NCBI GenBank assembly: GCA_903870995.1
Contig: CAIQFD010000059.1
Location: 1-62,955, forward strand
DNA from: an uncultured Methylophilaceae bacterium
Lineage (GTDB): Bacteria; Pseudomonadota; Gammaproteobacteria; Burkholderiales; Methylophilaceae
Direction of reading: 5' to 3'
DNA: 62,955 nucleotides
This document shows positions 41,976-50,931 of the stretch, in pieces. The notes under the pieces are model-generated. The model ran no database searches and was not told the origin of the DNA. It was given only the letters and a program-made list of their open reading frames with translations. Made by a program: the position numbers and the translations under genes. Positions within the stretch are counted from its first letter, which is position 1; each line of letters begins with the position of its first letter.

Positions 41976-42743
41976 ATGAGGTTCTCCTCAATCGGCAGCG
42001 GAAGTGCTGGCAATGGCTTAGTGATTGAACAGGGTTCAACTAGGCTGTTGCTGGACTGCGGTTTTGGGTTGCGAGATTCCGAGCAACGCCTAGCCCGCAT
42101 CAACTTAATACCAGATCAACTCACCGGTATCTTAATTACCCACGAACACGAAGACCATGCAGGCGGCGTGTTTAAGCTAGCTCGGAAATACCGTGTTCCC
42201 ATTTGGCTTACGCACGGCACACTCAAAATGCTTGAGAAAATATTACCCGCTGAGCCTCTTACACTCAACATCATCGACAGCCACAGCACCTTCAATATTA
42301 ATGATATTGAAGTGATGCCCTTCCCAGTCCCCCATGATGCACGTGAGCCCGTGCAGTATGTATTTTCAAATGGTGCTAAAAAACTAGGCGTGCTAACCGA
42401 TACGGGTTGCTCTACCCCATATATTCAAAAGATGTTGAGTGGATGCCATGGACTTGTGCTTGAATGCAATCATGATATTGACATGCTAATGAATGGTATC
42501 TATCCACAATCACTAAAACAACGCGTCAGCGGAAGACTAGGCCATCTAGACAACTCAAGCGCAGCTGACATATTAAGCAATCTTGATAACAACCAACTCA
42601 AACATATTGTTGCGGCACATTTAAGTGAAAAGAATAACAGCCCAGAATTGGCTATTACCGCACTTAGCAATGCGCTCAACTGTGAAAAAAACTGGGTAGG
42701 CGTTGCCAGCCAAGAATCCGGCTTCGAATGGCGTGAAATTTAA
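41976..42743 (+). CDS. MBL-fold metallo-hydrolase (YycJ/WalJ-like)
   Basis: A 255-residue metallo-beta-lactamase-fold protein. The metal motif HEHEDHAGG lies near residues 53-61, with later ligands in VPHDAREP (about 110-117) and DTGCST (about 137-142). It opens RFSSIGSGSAGNGLVIEQG, like the YycJ group of predicted nucleases. The substrate is unknown. It is encoded 16 bases after bamC and ends at a terminator, so it closes the dapA-bamC operon. Confidence 0.87.
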   Translation: MRFSSIGSGSAGNGLVIEQGSTRLLLDCGFGLRDSEQRLARINLIPDQLTGILITHEHEDHAGGVFKLARKYRVPIWLTHGTLKMLEKILPAEPLTLNIIDSHSTFNINDIEVMPFPVPHDAREPVQYVFSNGAKKLGVLTDTGCSTPYIQKMLSGCHGLVLECNHDIDMLMNGIYPQSLKQRVSGRLGHLDNSSAADILSNLDNNQLKHIVAAHLSEKNNSPELAITALSNALNCEKNWVGVASQESGFEWREI

Positions 42744-42774
42744 TTTTTAGCTATTTGTGATGAACAATAAAAAC

Positions 42775-42803
42775 AAAAAAGCCGACTAAAAGTCGGCTTT
42801 TTT
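42775..42803. terminator. Bidirectional terminator between the MBL gene and the lipoprotein gene
   Basis: A 13-base perfect inverted repeat (AAAAAAGCCGACT / AGTCGGCTTTTTT) with a 3-base AAA loop. T-runs on both strands serve the convergent genes on either side. Confidence 0.92.
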
Positions 42804-42845
42804 GTTGAGTTTGAGCTAGTAAACTAGCTTTAGACTCTCGCTAAA

Positions 42846-43031
42846 TTACTTAGCTTCAGCAGCTGGAGCAGCTTCAGCTGGAGCAGCAGCATCAGCAGCT
42901 GGAGCAGCATCAGCAGCTGGAGCAGCTTCTGCAGCAGGAGCAGCATCAGCAGCAGGAGCAGCTTCTTCTTTTTGACCACAAGCAGTTAAAGCAAGAGCTA
43001 ACAAAGCAGCAAGGATAGCAGAACGTGTCAT
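42846..43031 (-). CDS. Alanine-rich small lipoprotein
   Basis: 61 residues from MTRSAILAALLALALTACGQ. The signal peptide ends in the lipobox LTAC with Cys at residue 18. The mature part is almost only Ala, Pro, Asp and Glu, in repeats of DAAPAA/EAAPAA. AAGGGAA lies upstream of the ATG; an open frame to 43082 is not signal-like. It could be a spacer or envelope filler lipoprotein, or a hydrophilin. Function unknown. A terminator lies just past its stop. Confidence 0.75.
   Translation of the reverse strand: MTRSAILAALLALALTACGQKEEAAPAADAAPAAEAAPAADAAPAADAAAPAEAAPAAEAK
42854..42966 (-). repeat. Tandem imperfect repeat in the Ala-rich lipoprotein gene
   Basis: Units close to GCTCCAGCTGCTGATGCT (minus strand; 18 bases encoding APAADA) recur several times with small changes across about 110 bases. 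The unit is a multiple of three, so unit gain or loss would keep the frame. It is coding, with no unique spacers, so it is not a CRISPR array. Confidence 0.75.
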
Positions 43032-43225
43032 TTTAAATTCCCTTAACATATATAAAAAAATAAACCAGTACGGCACATACAAGCACCGAGTGAGAAAATT
43101 TTAACAGCATCCCTTAAAAAAAACACTACTTTTTTAACAATTAATGCCGTTTTAATTGAGTAAATGTCATATTTCTGCAAAATTTCATTTACTACCCATT
43201 AAATTCATCATGAATTCAACAATAA

Positions 43226-44383
43226 TTATTGAAAAGTAATACAGCCTGCCAAATACCAATCATGCATTTCAGCCACAAAAGCATCACTGATATTTGCATC
43301 ATCATAAAAATCATGCGAAGACAAAACTCTATCATCAGCCAATTTCATGATTAAGCGCTCTGAGTCTGCGTCAAAGACAATAACTTCACCGTTCAGGTAG
43401 TAACAATTAGCTGCTTTTAATAGTTGGCTTTTAAAACTTAGTTGAATGCCATCCGCCCTCATGCGCTTTTCAAAAGCAGGCAAACTCATATTTTTAGGTA
43501 TATCAAAGACAATATGTGACTTAGGCTCTGATAAATATTGGCCTAAAAAATCCGCCACATCTGCATCATTCCATCTTAAGCCATTTAACATTGATGACAC
43601 TTGTTTAACCATATCGTCACTTATCTCAGCTGAATGTTCCTGCACGGATAAATTTGGGTCTGAATAACGCTCTGAGAAACTGCGATGTTCTTGAAGATAA
43701 TTTAAAAACTCTCCCGCCAACTCTTGGGCGGTTGGAGCCCTGAAGCCAATGGAGTAAGTCATACAATCCCCAACCGCAATACCCCAATGCGCTACATGTG
43801 GCGGCAAATAGAGCATGTCGCCTGCAGACAACGTAAACTCCTGCTCAGTATTAAAGTTTTTCAAAATGCGTAAAGGTGCCCCATCCAACAAACTCAAGTC
43901 TTTTTGCTCACTAATGCGCCAAACCCTTTGCCCACAGCCCTGCAATAAAAATACGTCGTAAGAATCAAAATGCGGCCCAACGCCACCACCATCTGGAGCA
44001 TAACTTACCATCAAGTCATCTAGGCGCGCATAAGGAATAAAATTAAATTGTTGCAACAGATCATTGGCCTCCTGGAGATGATGATTCACACTTTGAACTA
44101 GTAATGTCCAATCTCGCTCTGGCAAATTAACAAAACGCTTTTCAGCAAAAGGCCCTTGCTCTAACTTCCATTCTTTTTTGACATACGTAATTAACCGCGA
44201 CTGCACATCTTCTTCGCAAGCCAAGCCAGCTAACTCATTTGGCGTTAAAAATCCCTTAAACTCAGGAATCGCTCCTCGAATCAATAAGGGTTTCTTATGC
44301 CAATACTCCTTAAGAAAAGATTCGGCAGTAATGCCACCAAGCAAAGTAAGTGGTTTTGAATGACTATTTGAATTTTTTTTCAT
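43226..44383 (-). CDS. roxA: JmjC-type ribosomal protein oxygenase, RoxA/YcfD-like
   Basis: About 385 residues. The cupin/JmjC iron site is clear: HFD in GVGPHFDSYDVFLLQG (about residues 133-148), with the distal His in PPHVAHWGIAVG (about 193-204). The winged-helix-like C-terminal part is present. E. coli RoxA hydroxylates an Arg of ribosomal protein L16 using Fe(II), O2 and 2-oxoglutarate; I infer the same here. The ATG at 44383 is preferred to upstream ATG/TTG codons, all with weak ribosome sites. It diverges from slyD. Confidence 0.88.
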   Translation of the reverse strand: MKKNSNSHSKPLTLLGGITAESFLKEYWHKKPLLIRGAIPEFKGFLTPNELAGLACEEDVQSRLITYVKKEWKLEQGPFAEKRFVNLPERDWTLLVQSVNHHLQEANDLLQQFNFIPYARLDDLMVSYAPDGGGVGPHFDSYDVFLLQGCGQRVWRISEQKDLSLLDGAPLRILKNFNTEQEFTLSAGDMLYLPPHVAHWGIAVGDCMTYSIGFRAPTAQELAGEFLNYLQEHRSFSERYSDPNLSVQEHSAEISDDMVKQVSSMLNGLRWNDADVADFLGQYLSEPKSHIVFDIPKNMSLPAFEKRMRADGIQLSFKSQLLKAANCYYLNGEVIVFDADSERLIMKLADDRVLSSHDFYDDANISDAFVAEMHDWYLAGCITFQ

Positions 44384-44466
44384 GTTTGTATGATAGCGCA
44401 TTGCGATATCCAAGAATAAATCAGGTAAAATTTCACGTTAATTTTTTCCATTTGAAAGAAACCATC

Positions 44467-44946
44467 ATGCAAATCGCCATGAACACCGTAGTATCGATGA
44501 CTTATGAACTCCGCGACAGCGAAGGGACAGTGCTTGAATCAAGTGCAGATCCTGTTAGCTATTTACACGGTGGTTATGACAACATATTCCCACGCGTTGA
44601 AGAAGAGCTTCACGGCAAAGCAATTGGCGACTCAGTTGAAATCACTCTTGAGCCAGCAGATGCGTTTGGTGAGTACGATGAAACATTGGTACAAATGGAA
44701 CCTATCGCAGCGTTTCCAAGCAAAGACTTAAAAGTTGGCATGCAGTTTGAAGGTGAAGACGAAACTGGCGATGTGATTTTATACACAGTCACTAACATCG
44801 ATGACGGAAAAGTAGTTGTGGATGGCAATCATCCTTGGGCTGGGGAGCGCGTGTTATTCAAAGCAACAGTGACTGGCGTTCGTAAAGCAGTTGAAGAAGA
44901 AGTCGCTCACGGCCATGTGCATGGCGCTGGCGGACATCACCACTAA
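44467..44946 (+). CDS. slyD: FKBP-type peptidyl-prolyl isomerase SlyD
   Basis: 159 residues from MQIAMNTVVSMTYEL. The FKBP domain is split by an insert-in-flap domain (about residues 70-125), as in SlyD. YLHGGYDNIFPRVEEELHGK (about residues 31-50) is the active-site rim. The C-terminus is His-rich (VAHGHVHGAGGHHH), shorter than in E. coli, and should bind nickel or other metals. An open frame upstream to 44350 has no family similarity. A terminator follows. Confidence 0.93.
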   Translation: MQIAMNTVVSMTYELRDSEGTVLESSADPVSYLHGGYDNIFPRVEEELHGKAIGDSVEITLEPADAFGEYDETLVQMEPIAAFPSKDLKVGMQFEGEDETGDVILYTVTNIDDGKVVVDGNHPWAGERVLFKATVTGVRKAVEEEVAHGHVHGAGGHHH

Positions 44947-44965
44947 ACTTTCATCACCCCCAACT

Positions 44966-44997
44966 AAAAAGCGCCGTTAAATCAATGGCGCTTTTTT
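44966..44997. terminator. Bidirectional terminator between slyD and mutS
   Basis: AAAAAGCGCC pairs with GGCGCTTTTT around an 11-base loop, with T-runs on both strands. It ends convergent slyD and mutS transcripts. Confidence 0.85.
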
Positions 44998-45014
44998 ATT
45001 GCCCACTTCAGGCT

Positions 45015-47573
45015 TTACAACAAGCCCTTCAACTTATACAAAGTCTCAAGCGCTTGTTTAGGCGTCAAATCATCAGGATCTAAAGTCTCTAGTTCGCTCA
45101 CGACTGGATGGTAAGGCGCCTCTGGCGGCTCATCAGCGACAAACATATCCGCTTGAGGGCTCGCATCAACATTTTGCTTTTCGAGTTGCGTCAGTTTACG
45201 CTTGGCGGATGCAACAACGCTTTTAGGGATACCTGCGAGTGCTGCAACCTGCAAACCATAGCTTTGATTTGCCGCGCCCTCTTGCACGCTGTGTAAAAAC
45301 ACGATTCCATTTCCATGCTCAGCAGCATCCAAATGCACATTGGCGACCTGCTTAAACTCCTCAACCAATCTTGTTAATTCAAAATAATGCGTCGCAAAAA
45401 GCGTATAGCTACGATTCTTTTCAAGCAACTGTTTGGCACATGCCCAAGCTAAACTTAAGCCATCAAAGGTTGATGTGCCTCGCCCGATTTCATCAAGCAA
45501 GACCAAACTATTCGCTGTTGCATTATTCAGAATATTCGCAGTTTCTGTCATCTCCACCATAAAGGTAGAACGCCCACCCGCCAAGTCATCCGAAGCGCCA
45601 ATTCGGGTAAATATTCGATCTATCTTGCCGATTTTTGCTGACTGCGCGGGCACAAAACAGCCACAATGCGCGAGCAGTACTATCAGCGCTGTCTGACGCA
45701 TAAATGTGGATTTACCACCCATATTCGGGCCAGTAATCAGTAACAATTGTCGATAAGGGGAAAGCGCTACATCGTTAGCAATAAAAGGTTGAGCTATCTG
45801 CTCCACCACAGGATGACGACCACCCACAATATTGATGCCGTCCTCATTCACAAATTCAGGCGCCAGATATTTAAGCGACTTCGCTCGCTCGGCAAATGTG
45901 CTTAATACATCAAGCTGAGCAACTGCTACTGCATTGGCTTGAAGGGCGTTAATTTCTGGCGCTAATTGGTCAAGCACCAGTTCATATAGCATTTTTTCGC
46001 GCGCTAAAGCACGATCGTTCGCTGAAAGTACTTTATCTTCAAATGCTTTCAATTCGGGCGTAATAAAACGTTCAGCATTTTTAAGCGTTTGGCGACGGCG
46101 ATATTCAGCGGGCGCATTTTCAGCTTGTGCGCGACTAATTTCAATATAGAAGCCATGCACGCTGTTATATTCCACTTTCAAATTTGCAAGCCCACTACGC
46201 TCTCGCTCTTCCGCCTCGTATTTCAGCAAGAACTCGCCACAATTCGCTTGCATGCCACGGAGCTCATCTAACTCTGCATCATAACCATCAGCAATCACGC
46301 CACCTTCCCTCAGCACACTGGATGGCTCTTGCTTAATTGCCTGCAAAAGCAGATGTAACGCACCTTGTGGCACGTTTAATTGCTGAGCAACTTGTCTTAC
46401 TAAATCAGCCCCAACATTATTCAGTGAAGCTTGCAAAGCAGGTAATTGTGCCAAGCTATCACGCAATGCTGACAAATCTCTTGGTCGTGCTGTTCTCAAT
46501 GCCACGCGGGTGGTAATACGCTCAATATCGCCAATACTCCTTAAGGCATCACGAATCACACTTTCATCTAGTTTAATCAACGCTGAAACAGCATTGTGAC
46601 GTGCCGAAACCGTATTTAAATCACGTAATGGATGATGCAACCAATAACGCAGCAAACGCGCGCCCATTGCCGTTTGTGTGGTGTTTAGGAGTGAATATAA
46701 GGTTGGTGATGCTTCACCACGAATGGTTTGGTCAATTTCTAGATTGCGACGCGTTGCACCATCCAATTGCACAAACTGACAGGACTGCTCAACGCTTAAA
46801 CCATTGATATGCGGCAATGTGGTTCGCTGGGTATGCTTCACATAGTCTAGCAAGGCCCCTGCAGCGGCGATTGCCAAAGTTAAATCTGCGCAGCCGTAGC
46901 CATCTAAATCATGCGTATTAAATTGTTTGGTGAGCAGTGTTTTAGCTGAATCCAAATCAAACTGCCAAGCACTTAAACGCTTTTTGGAGCAAGCCGCATG
47001 ATGAACCGCAATATGATTCACATTATCTGCAAACAACAATTCTGCTGGAGCGATTCTCTCTAATTCCTGCGCTAATAAGCCGGGGGCAATTTCGCTCAAG
47101 ATTAAATCGCCAGACGCTAAATTAATGCGTGCCAGGCCAACCAACCCTTCGCCAAAACAAAGCGCTAATAACCAATTGTCTCGCGTGTCATCGAGTAAAG
47201 CGCTATCGGTAAGCGTGCCTGGTGTGAGGATTCTGACTACTTGCCTTTCAACGATGCCCTTGCTTTTAGCTGGATCGCCTATTTGCTCGCAAATCGCGAC
47301 AGCCTCACCCATTTTGGTGAGTTTGGCTAAATACTGTTCAGCCGCATGATATGGCACACCTGCCATTTTGATAGGCTCACCATTATGGGTACCGCGCTTG
47401 GTCAGCGTAATGCCTAATAGCCGCGATGACTTTTCAGCATCTTCAAAAAATAATTCATAAAAATCGCCCATACGGTAAAAAACCAGCATATCGGGGTGCT
47501 GGGCTTTCACGGCAAGATACTGACGCATAAACGGCGTGAGATTATCTTTTTCAGGGCTTACTTGATTGGTCAT
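45015..47573 (-). CDS. mutS: DNA mismatch repair protein MutS
   Basis: An 852-residue mismatch-recognition ATPase of standard length. The mismatch-contacting F-x-E motif is in [15 protein letters not shown] (about residues 28-42). The Walker A motif [13 protein letters not shown] is near residues 618-630, and the signature and Walker B stretch [16 protein letters not shown] near 695-710. The C-terminal dimer/tetramer tail is present. It is monocistronic, with the partner mutL outside the window. Confidence 0.97.
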   Translation of the reverse strand: MTNQVSPEKDNLTPFMRQYLAVKAQHPDMLVFYRMGDFYELFFEDAEKSSRLLGITLTKRGTHNGEPIKMAGVPYHAAEQYLAKLTKMGEAVAICEQIGDPAKSKGIVERQVVRILTPGTLTDSALLDDTRDNWLLALCFGEGLVGLARINLASGDLILSEIAPGLLAQELERIAPAELLFADNVNHIAVHHAACSKKRLSAWQFDLDSAKTLLTKQFNTHDLDGYGCADLTLAIAAAGALLDYVKHTQRTTLPHINGLSVEQSCQFVQLDGATRRNLEIDQTIRGEASPTLYSLLNTTQTAMGARLLRYWLHHPLRDLNTVSARHNAVSALIKLDESVIRDALRSIGDIERITTRVALRTARPRDLSALRDSLAQLPALQASLNNVGADLVRQVAQQLNVPQGALHLLLQAIKQEPSSVLREGGVIADGYDAELDELRGMQANCGEFLLKYEAEERERSGLANLKVEYNSVHGFYIEISRAQAENAPAEYRRRQTLKNAERFITPELKAFEDKVLSANDRALAREKMLYELVLDQLAPEINALQANAVAVAQLDVLSTFAERAKSLKYLAPEFVNEDGINIVGGRHPVVEQIAQPFIANDVALSPYRQLLLITGPNMGGKSTFMRQTALIVLLAHCGCFVPAQSAKIGKIDRIFTRIGASDDLAGGRSTFMVEMTETANILNNATANSLVLLDEIGRGTSTFDGLSLAWACAKQLLEKNRSYTLFATHYFELTRLVEEFKQVANVHLDAAEHGNGIVFLHSVQEGAANQSYGLQVAALAGIPKSVVASAKRKLTQLEKQNVDASPQADMFVADEPPEAPYHPVVSELETLDPDDLTPKQALETLYKLKGLL

Positions 47574-47701
47574 AGCGTTAATTAGTTTGCATCTTATAAA
47601 TGATTGATATGACTTGCTGAGGTTTTATGCTTAACGAGGACATTTTATCGTAAGATGGCACTTAACATGACTGATTTGAAGACTTAAACAACGTCTATAA
47701 T

Positions 47702-48049
47702 ATGAAAATAATTTTTCTCATCTTTATATTAGCCCTCAGTTCAGCCGTGCAGGCTGAGAATGTTAATTACTATTGCGATGGGGAAACCACCAGCACAATC
47801 GGAGATGGGCCGCACGTTGAAGAGGTCGACACAAAAACCTATGCGTTTATCGGCAATGAAACAGATTTTTATTCAGAAAAAATTAAATGCGAAGTGAATC
47901 AAAAAATGATTCACTGCCACAGCAAAAAATTTAACCGCACACTAGAAATCAACAAAGCCACTGGCTACACCAGCGATACTTACGAAATTCTCAAGAATGG
48001 GAAATCGCATGCCAAAATTGAATTTATTGGCATGTGTGAAACCTATTAA
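47702..48049 (+). CDS. Small secreted Cys protein of unknown function
   Basis: A 115-residue protein with a signal peptide (MKIIFLIFILALSSAVQA, cleavage at about residue 18). The mature part starts ENVNYYCDGETTST and has four Cys (contexts YYC, IKC, IHC, GMC), enough for two disulfides. It is beta-rich by its alternating pattern. I recognise no family. It shares a YxCxG near the mature N-terminus and a Cys close to the C-terminus with the secreted protein encoded at 48398, so the two could be distant relatives. Confidence 0.6.
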   Translation: MKIIFLIFILALSSAVQAENVNYYCDGETTSTIGDGPHVEEVDTKTYAFIGNETDFYSEKIKCEVNQKMIHCHSKKFNRTLEINKATGYTSDTYEILKNGKSHAKIEFIGMCETY

Positions 48050-48397
48050 TACTTACTCTGACGGTTTGCAATTAATCAACATCTGAAGCTTAGGGTCTAA
48101 ACTTCGCGCAAGCTAATCACTTTTATTGTCATCCTCATTACTGCGCTGCTATTCATTTACGTCATCTAAAAATTAGATGGCGGGCTTCCAACCATGTACT
48201 AAACTACCATCTTCCCAAAACTAGACTTTTCAACAATACCCGAATGGGAAATTAAAAAAGCGTCTTAATGTAATTCCTCTTATGATGATTCCCCAGCAAA
48301 GAGAGTCTCCTTCTCAAAATATGCGAATATAACGTTTGATTAGCGAATATCACGGGGTATAAAATTGCTTATCTTTCCAACGTCCAAGGCAAATTAA
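48050..48397. other. Gene-free stretch with a possible gene remnant
   Basis: Intergenic region of 348 bases. A plus-strand frame at about 48099-48169 reads TSRKLITFIVILITALLFIY followed by VI and a stop. It looks like a membrane helix but has no start codon or ribosome site, so it may be the decayed end of a small membrane-protein gene. The last part should hold the promoter of the next gene. No RNA gene seen. Confidence 0.4.
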
Positions 48398-48817
48398 ATG
48401 AAATTTTTATGGTTGCTTTCCTTTATGTTTTATTGCGCAAATGCAAATGCACAAACATCTTTTAGTGGCAAAAACTTTAGTGGCATCTACGACTGCACAG
48501 GACAAGACAATAGTGAGGGCACGTATAAAGGAAAGGTAACCATTAACTTAGTAAAGGAAAAAAGTACCGGAGAATACGGCGCTTATAGATTCAAATTAGA
48601 AGTGCCCGGATTTGGCGCGTACCCTGGCCATGCAGCGGCCCATGGGAACAACATGGCGATTTACTTTGCCAACATAGACCCATCCACAAAAGATTTTGGG
48701 ACAGGCATTGCGAGCTTTGTTAAGAATAAATCAGGGAAGTGGACATTCAAAAAGTTCTATTACGAACCTGAATTTAAGGGTGGGAATTTTGGCATAGAAA
48801 CCTGCGCTGCCCGCTAA
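48398..48817 (+). CDS. Secreted protein of unknown function
   Basis: A 139-residue protein with a signal peptide ending ANANA at about residue 18. The mature part contains SGIYDCTGQDNSEGTYKGKV (about residues 28-47) and ends GIETCAAR, so two Cys could close a single disulfide linking the two ends. The strand-rich pattern, with many Gly and aromatic residues, suggests a small beta barrel. I recognise no family. A GC-rich dyad follows the stop and is shared with the convergent DUF2721 gene. Confidence 0.65.
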   Translation: MKFLWLLSFMFYCANANAQTSFSGKNFSGIYDCTGQDNSEGTYKGKVTINLVKEKSTGEYGAYRFKLEVPGFGAYPGHAAAHGNNMAIYFANIDPSTKDFGTGIASFVKNKSGKWTFKKFYYEPEFKGGNFGIETCAAR

Positions 48818-48820
48818 ACA

Positions 48821-48849
48821 ACAACAGCCTCTATCGAGGCCGCTGTTGT
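48821..48849. terminator. Dyad between convergent genes at 48.8 kb
   Basis: ACAACAGC pairs with GCTGTTGT, with an inner CCTC/GAGG stem and a TATC loop. It overlaps the stop codon of the DUF2721 gene. T-runs are weak, so termination is plausible but not certain. Confidence 0.4.
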
Positions 48850-49286
48850 CTTTCAGAGGTAATGTTTTCTTGCGCTGCCAAGATAATCTCTCTCAAAAAA
48901 CAAAGAAGACCTATCGTTAAAGAAAACATAGCGGTAATGAATGCAATCAGTACAAAGTGAGGTAAATTAACTTTCAATTCGGCACTAATAAATACTGATG
49001 CAATAGACAACGCAACGCATAAGCCCGCAAAAATAAACAAGCCAACGGACCAGCGCATCCACATCGTCCTCCTCACAATCACATTCAGTTCTTCTAAATA
49101 CCGATAAAACTGCTCGTCAGCCATGGCATTAATAGCACGTGCACGGTCAATTGAACGACCCAGCCGATTAACTAACACGCCAAGTATCGAACCTATGCCT
49201 GTTAGCAAGAATACAGGCGCGACAGCATCTCGAATAGCAAGTGAAACATCACGAATATCAGTAGGTGCAGGCAGAATCATTGGCAT
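48831..49286 (-). CDS. DUF2721 domain membrane protein
   Basis: A 151-residue protein with three hydrophobic segments (about residues 22-40, 75-98 and 110-135). The DUF2721 marker LTGIGSILGVLVNRLGRSIDRARA is near residues 28-51. Its function is unknown. The gene begins 7 bases after the Anbu stop and on the same strand, so it probably belongs to the Anbu operon here. Confidence 0.82.
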   Translation of the reverse strand: MPMILPAPTDIRDVSLAIRDAVAPVFLLTGIGSILGVLVNRLGRSIDRARAINAMADEQFYRYLEELNVIVRRTMWMRWSVGLFIFAGLCVALSIASVFISAELKVNLPHFVLIAFITAMFSLTIGLLCFLREIILAAQENITSERQQRPR

Positions 49287-49292
49287 TAACTC

Positions 49293-50021
49293 CTAGCACC
49301 AATCAGGATTTTGGATTTGATGGAATACGCTTTTAAGCCCTTCAGACCACGCTTTTCGCACCACCGCATAATAGGGGTCGCTTTCAGTGATGCGCTGTGA
49401 ACAGTCTCCATGAAAGCTATCTTTACGGTAGAGCATCATATCAATCGGAGCAGCAACGGAAATGTTGCTTCTAATAGTCGAATCAAAAGAAATGAGCAGG
49501 CACTTCACAGCGTCCATCATCTCGGTGTCATGTCTAATTACTCGGTCAATAATCGGTTTACCATATTTAGTTTCGCCTATCTGAAAGTAAGGCGTTTCAA
49601 TGCTTGGCTCAATAAAATTGCCGGCGTTATACACATTGAAAAGCCTTGGCTTTTCACCCTTTATTTGACCTGCCACAATAATACTGGCGGAAAAGTCTGC
49701 GTTATGATTTTTAAGGTGTTCGGCATCGCGTTCAAAGGCGAAGCGTACCTCATCACCCACTAAACTTGCAGCATCAAACAAACTACTAACATTATTAAGA
49801 TGCGGTCCATCATCATGCTGAATGGCTTCACGCAAACGATTCACCACGAGTTGAGTGATGGCTAAATTACCTGCGGTAAGCAAAGTAATCATACGTTCAC
49901 CGCGTACTTCAAAGTGATGCATTTTCGGGAAAATGGCCACTTGGTCTACACCAGCATTTGTGCGAGTGTCCGAGGCAAGCACCAAGCCCTCATCAAGCAA
50001 TAAGCCAACACAATAAGTCAT
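49293..50021 (-). CDS. Proteasome-type protease, Anbu family
   Basis: 242 residues from MTYCVGLLLDEGLVLASDTR, with GGAGAAAAG before the ATG. It has the Ntn-hydrolase proteasome-like fold: the residue after Met is Thr, the expected N-terminal nucleophile, and ASDTRTNAGVDQ matches Anbu. The upstream open frame to 50177 overlaps the transglutaminase gene. Family members form ring or helical assemblies. Their peptidase substrate is still unclear. It lies in the ATP-grasp/alpha-E/transglutaminase operon. Confidence 0.9.
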   Translation of the reverse strand: MTYCVGLLLDEGLVLASDTRTNAGVDQVAIFPKMHHFEVRGERMITLLTAGNLAITQLVVNRLREAIQHDDGPHLNNVSSLFDAASLVGDEVRFAFERDAEHLKNHNADFSASIIVAGQIKGEKPRLFNVYNAGNFIEPSIETPYFQIGETKYGKPIIDRVIRHDTEMMDAVKCLLISFDSTIRSNISVAAPIDMMLYRKDSFHGDCSQRITESDPYYAVVRKAWSEGLKSVFHQIQNPDWC

Positions 50022-50058
50022 ACTTTTCTCCGTCCTAGACTTTTTAATATTTATATTT

Positions 50059-50892
50059 TTACTGCTGTATTTGTTCAATTTGCTTTTTGATATCACGTGC
50101 TTTTCCATCAGCACCAAGCTGCCAGACATGCACGCCAACTTGCATGGTTTCCATGCCTCCACCCACTCGCACCCCACTCACCGGGCAGGCGTCGCGATAA
50201 TCTAACCCTGTAGCCAATCGAACATGAGCAGCATTCGCTAGACAGCGATTCGAAACATCCACGCTCACCCAGCCAATATCTGTTAGCCAAGCGTCTGCCC
50301 AAGCATGGCTTTCTAACAAGTGACCGTCATCAGTAAACAAATATCCGCTTACATAACGCGCTGGCACACCCAAGCTACGGCAACAAGCAATAAAGATATG
50401 CGCATGGTCTTGGCAAACACCTGTGCTCGCCTCAAAAGCTTGTGGCGCCGTTGTATAAACACCCGTCGCCCCCTTCACATAAGGCACACGTTCGATAATC
50501 GCAGCACTCAGCCTTTCTAAATCAGCAATAGTCTTGAGAGGGCCAAGTAGTGAAGCAAAGCCATTAATTTGAGCATCTACTGCGGTCAGTTCGGTGTTGC
50601 GTAAAAAAATGGTTAAAGGCAGCCGCTCTTGTCCAGCTTCTAATGGAAAACCCGTTTCCACCTCACCTTTGGCTACAAGTGTAATTTCGCTGTGATTGCC
50701 ATCCAACACCATGGTGTGAACCACGTTGCCATAAGTATCAAAGTGTTGGCTAAGTTGACCATTGACTGAAATGGTCCAGTTTTTAACACGTTGTCCAAAG
50801 CCATCGTGAGGGGTTAAGCGTAATTGCTGAATACTGTAATTAAGCGGATCGCTATAACTGTATTGAGTTGTATGTTGGATGCTTAATTGCAT
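50059..50892 (-). CDS. Transglutaminase-like cysteine protease family protein
   Basis: A 277-residue protein with the N-terminal beta domain (QHTTQYSYSDPLNYSIQQLRLTPHDGFGQRV region) and a transglutaminase core. The triad is Cys in STGVCQDHAHI (about residue 160), His in ESHAWADAW (about 200) and Asp in VSVDVSNRC (about 215). There is no signal peptide. In the Anbu clusters it is thought to cleave or form amide/isopeptide bonds on a small peptide made by the ATP-grasp partner; that is inference. Confidence 0.9.
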   Translation of the reverse strand: MQLSIQHTTQYSYSDPLNYSIQQLRLTPHDGFGQRVKNWTISVNGQLSQHFDTYGNVVHTMVLDGNHSEITLVAKGEVETGFPLEAGQERLPLTIFLRNTELTAVDAQINGFASLLGPLKTIADLERLSAAIIERVPYVKGATGVYTTAPQAFEASTGVCQDHAHIFIACCRSLGVPARYVSGYLFTDDGHLLESHAWADAWLTDIGWVSVDVSNRCLANAAHVRLATGLDYRDACPVSGVRVGGGMETMQVGVHVWQLGADGKARDIKKQIEQIQQ

Positions 50893-50931
50893 AATGTTTA
50901 ATCAATCTTTTTAGGAGCGCGTGGGTGAAAA

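Noticed and set aside
42854-42966. A short repeat array that could be mistaken for CRISPR.
   Set aside because: The units are contiguous and coding, and have no spacers. They encode an Ala-rich lipoprotein tail.
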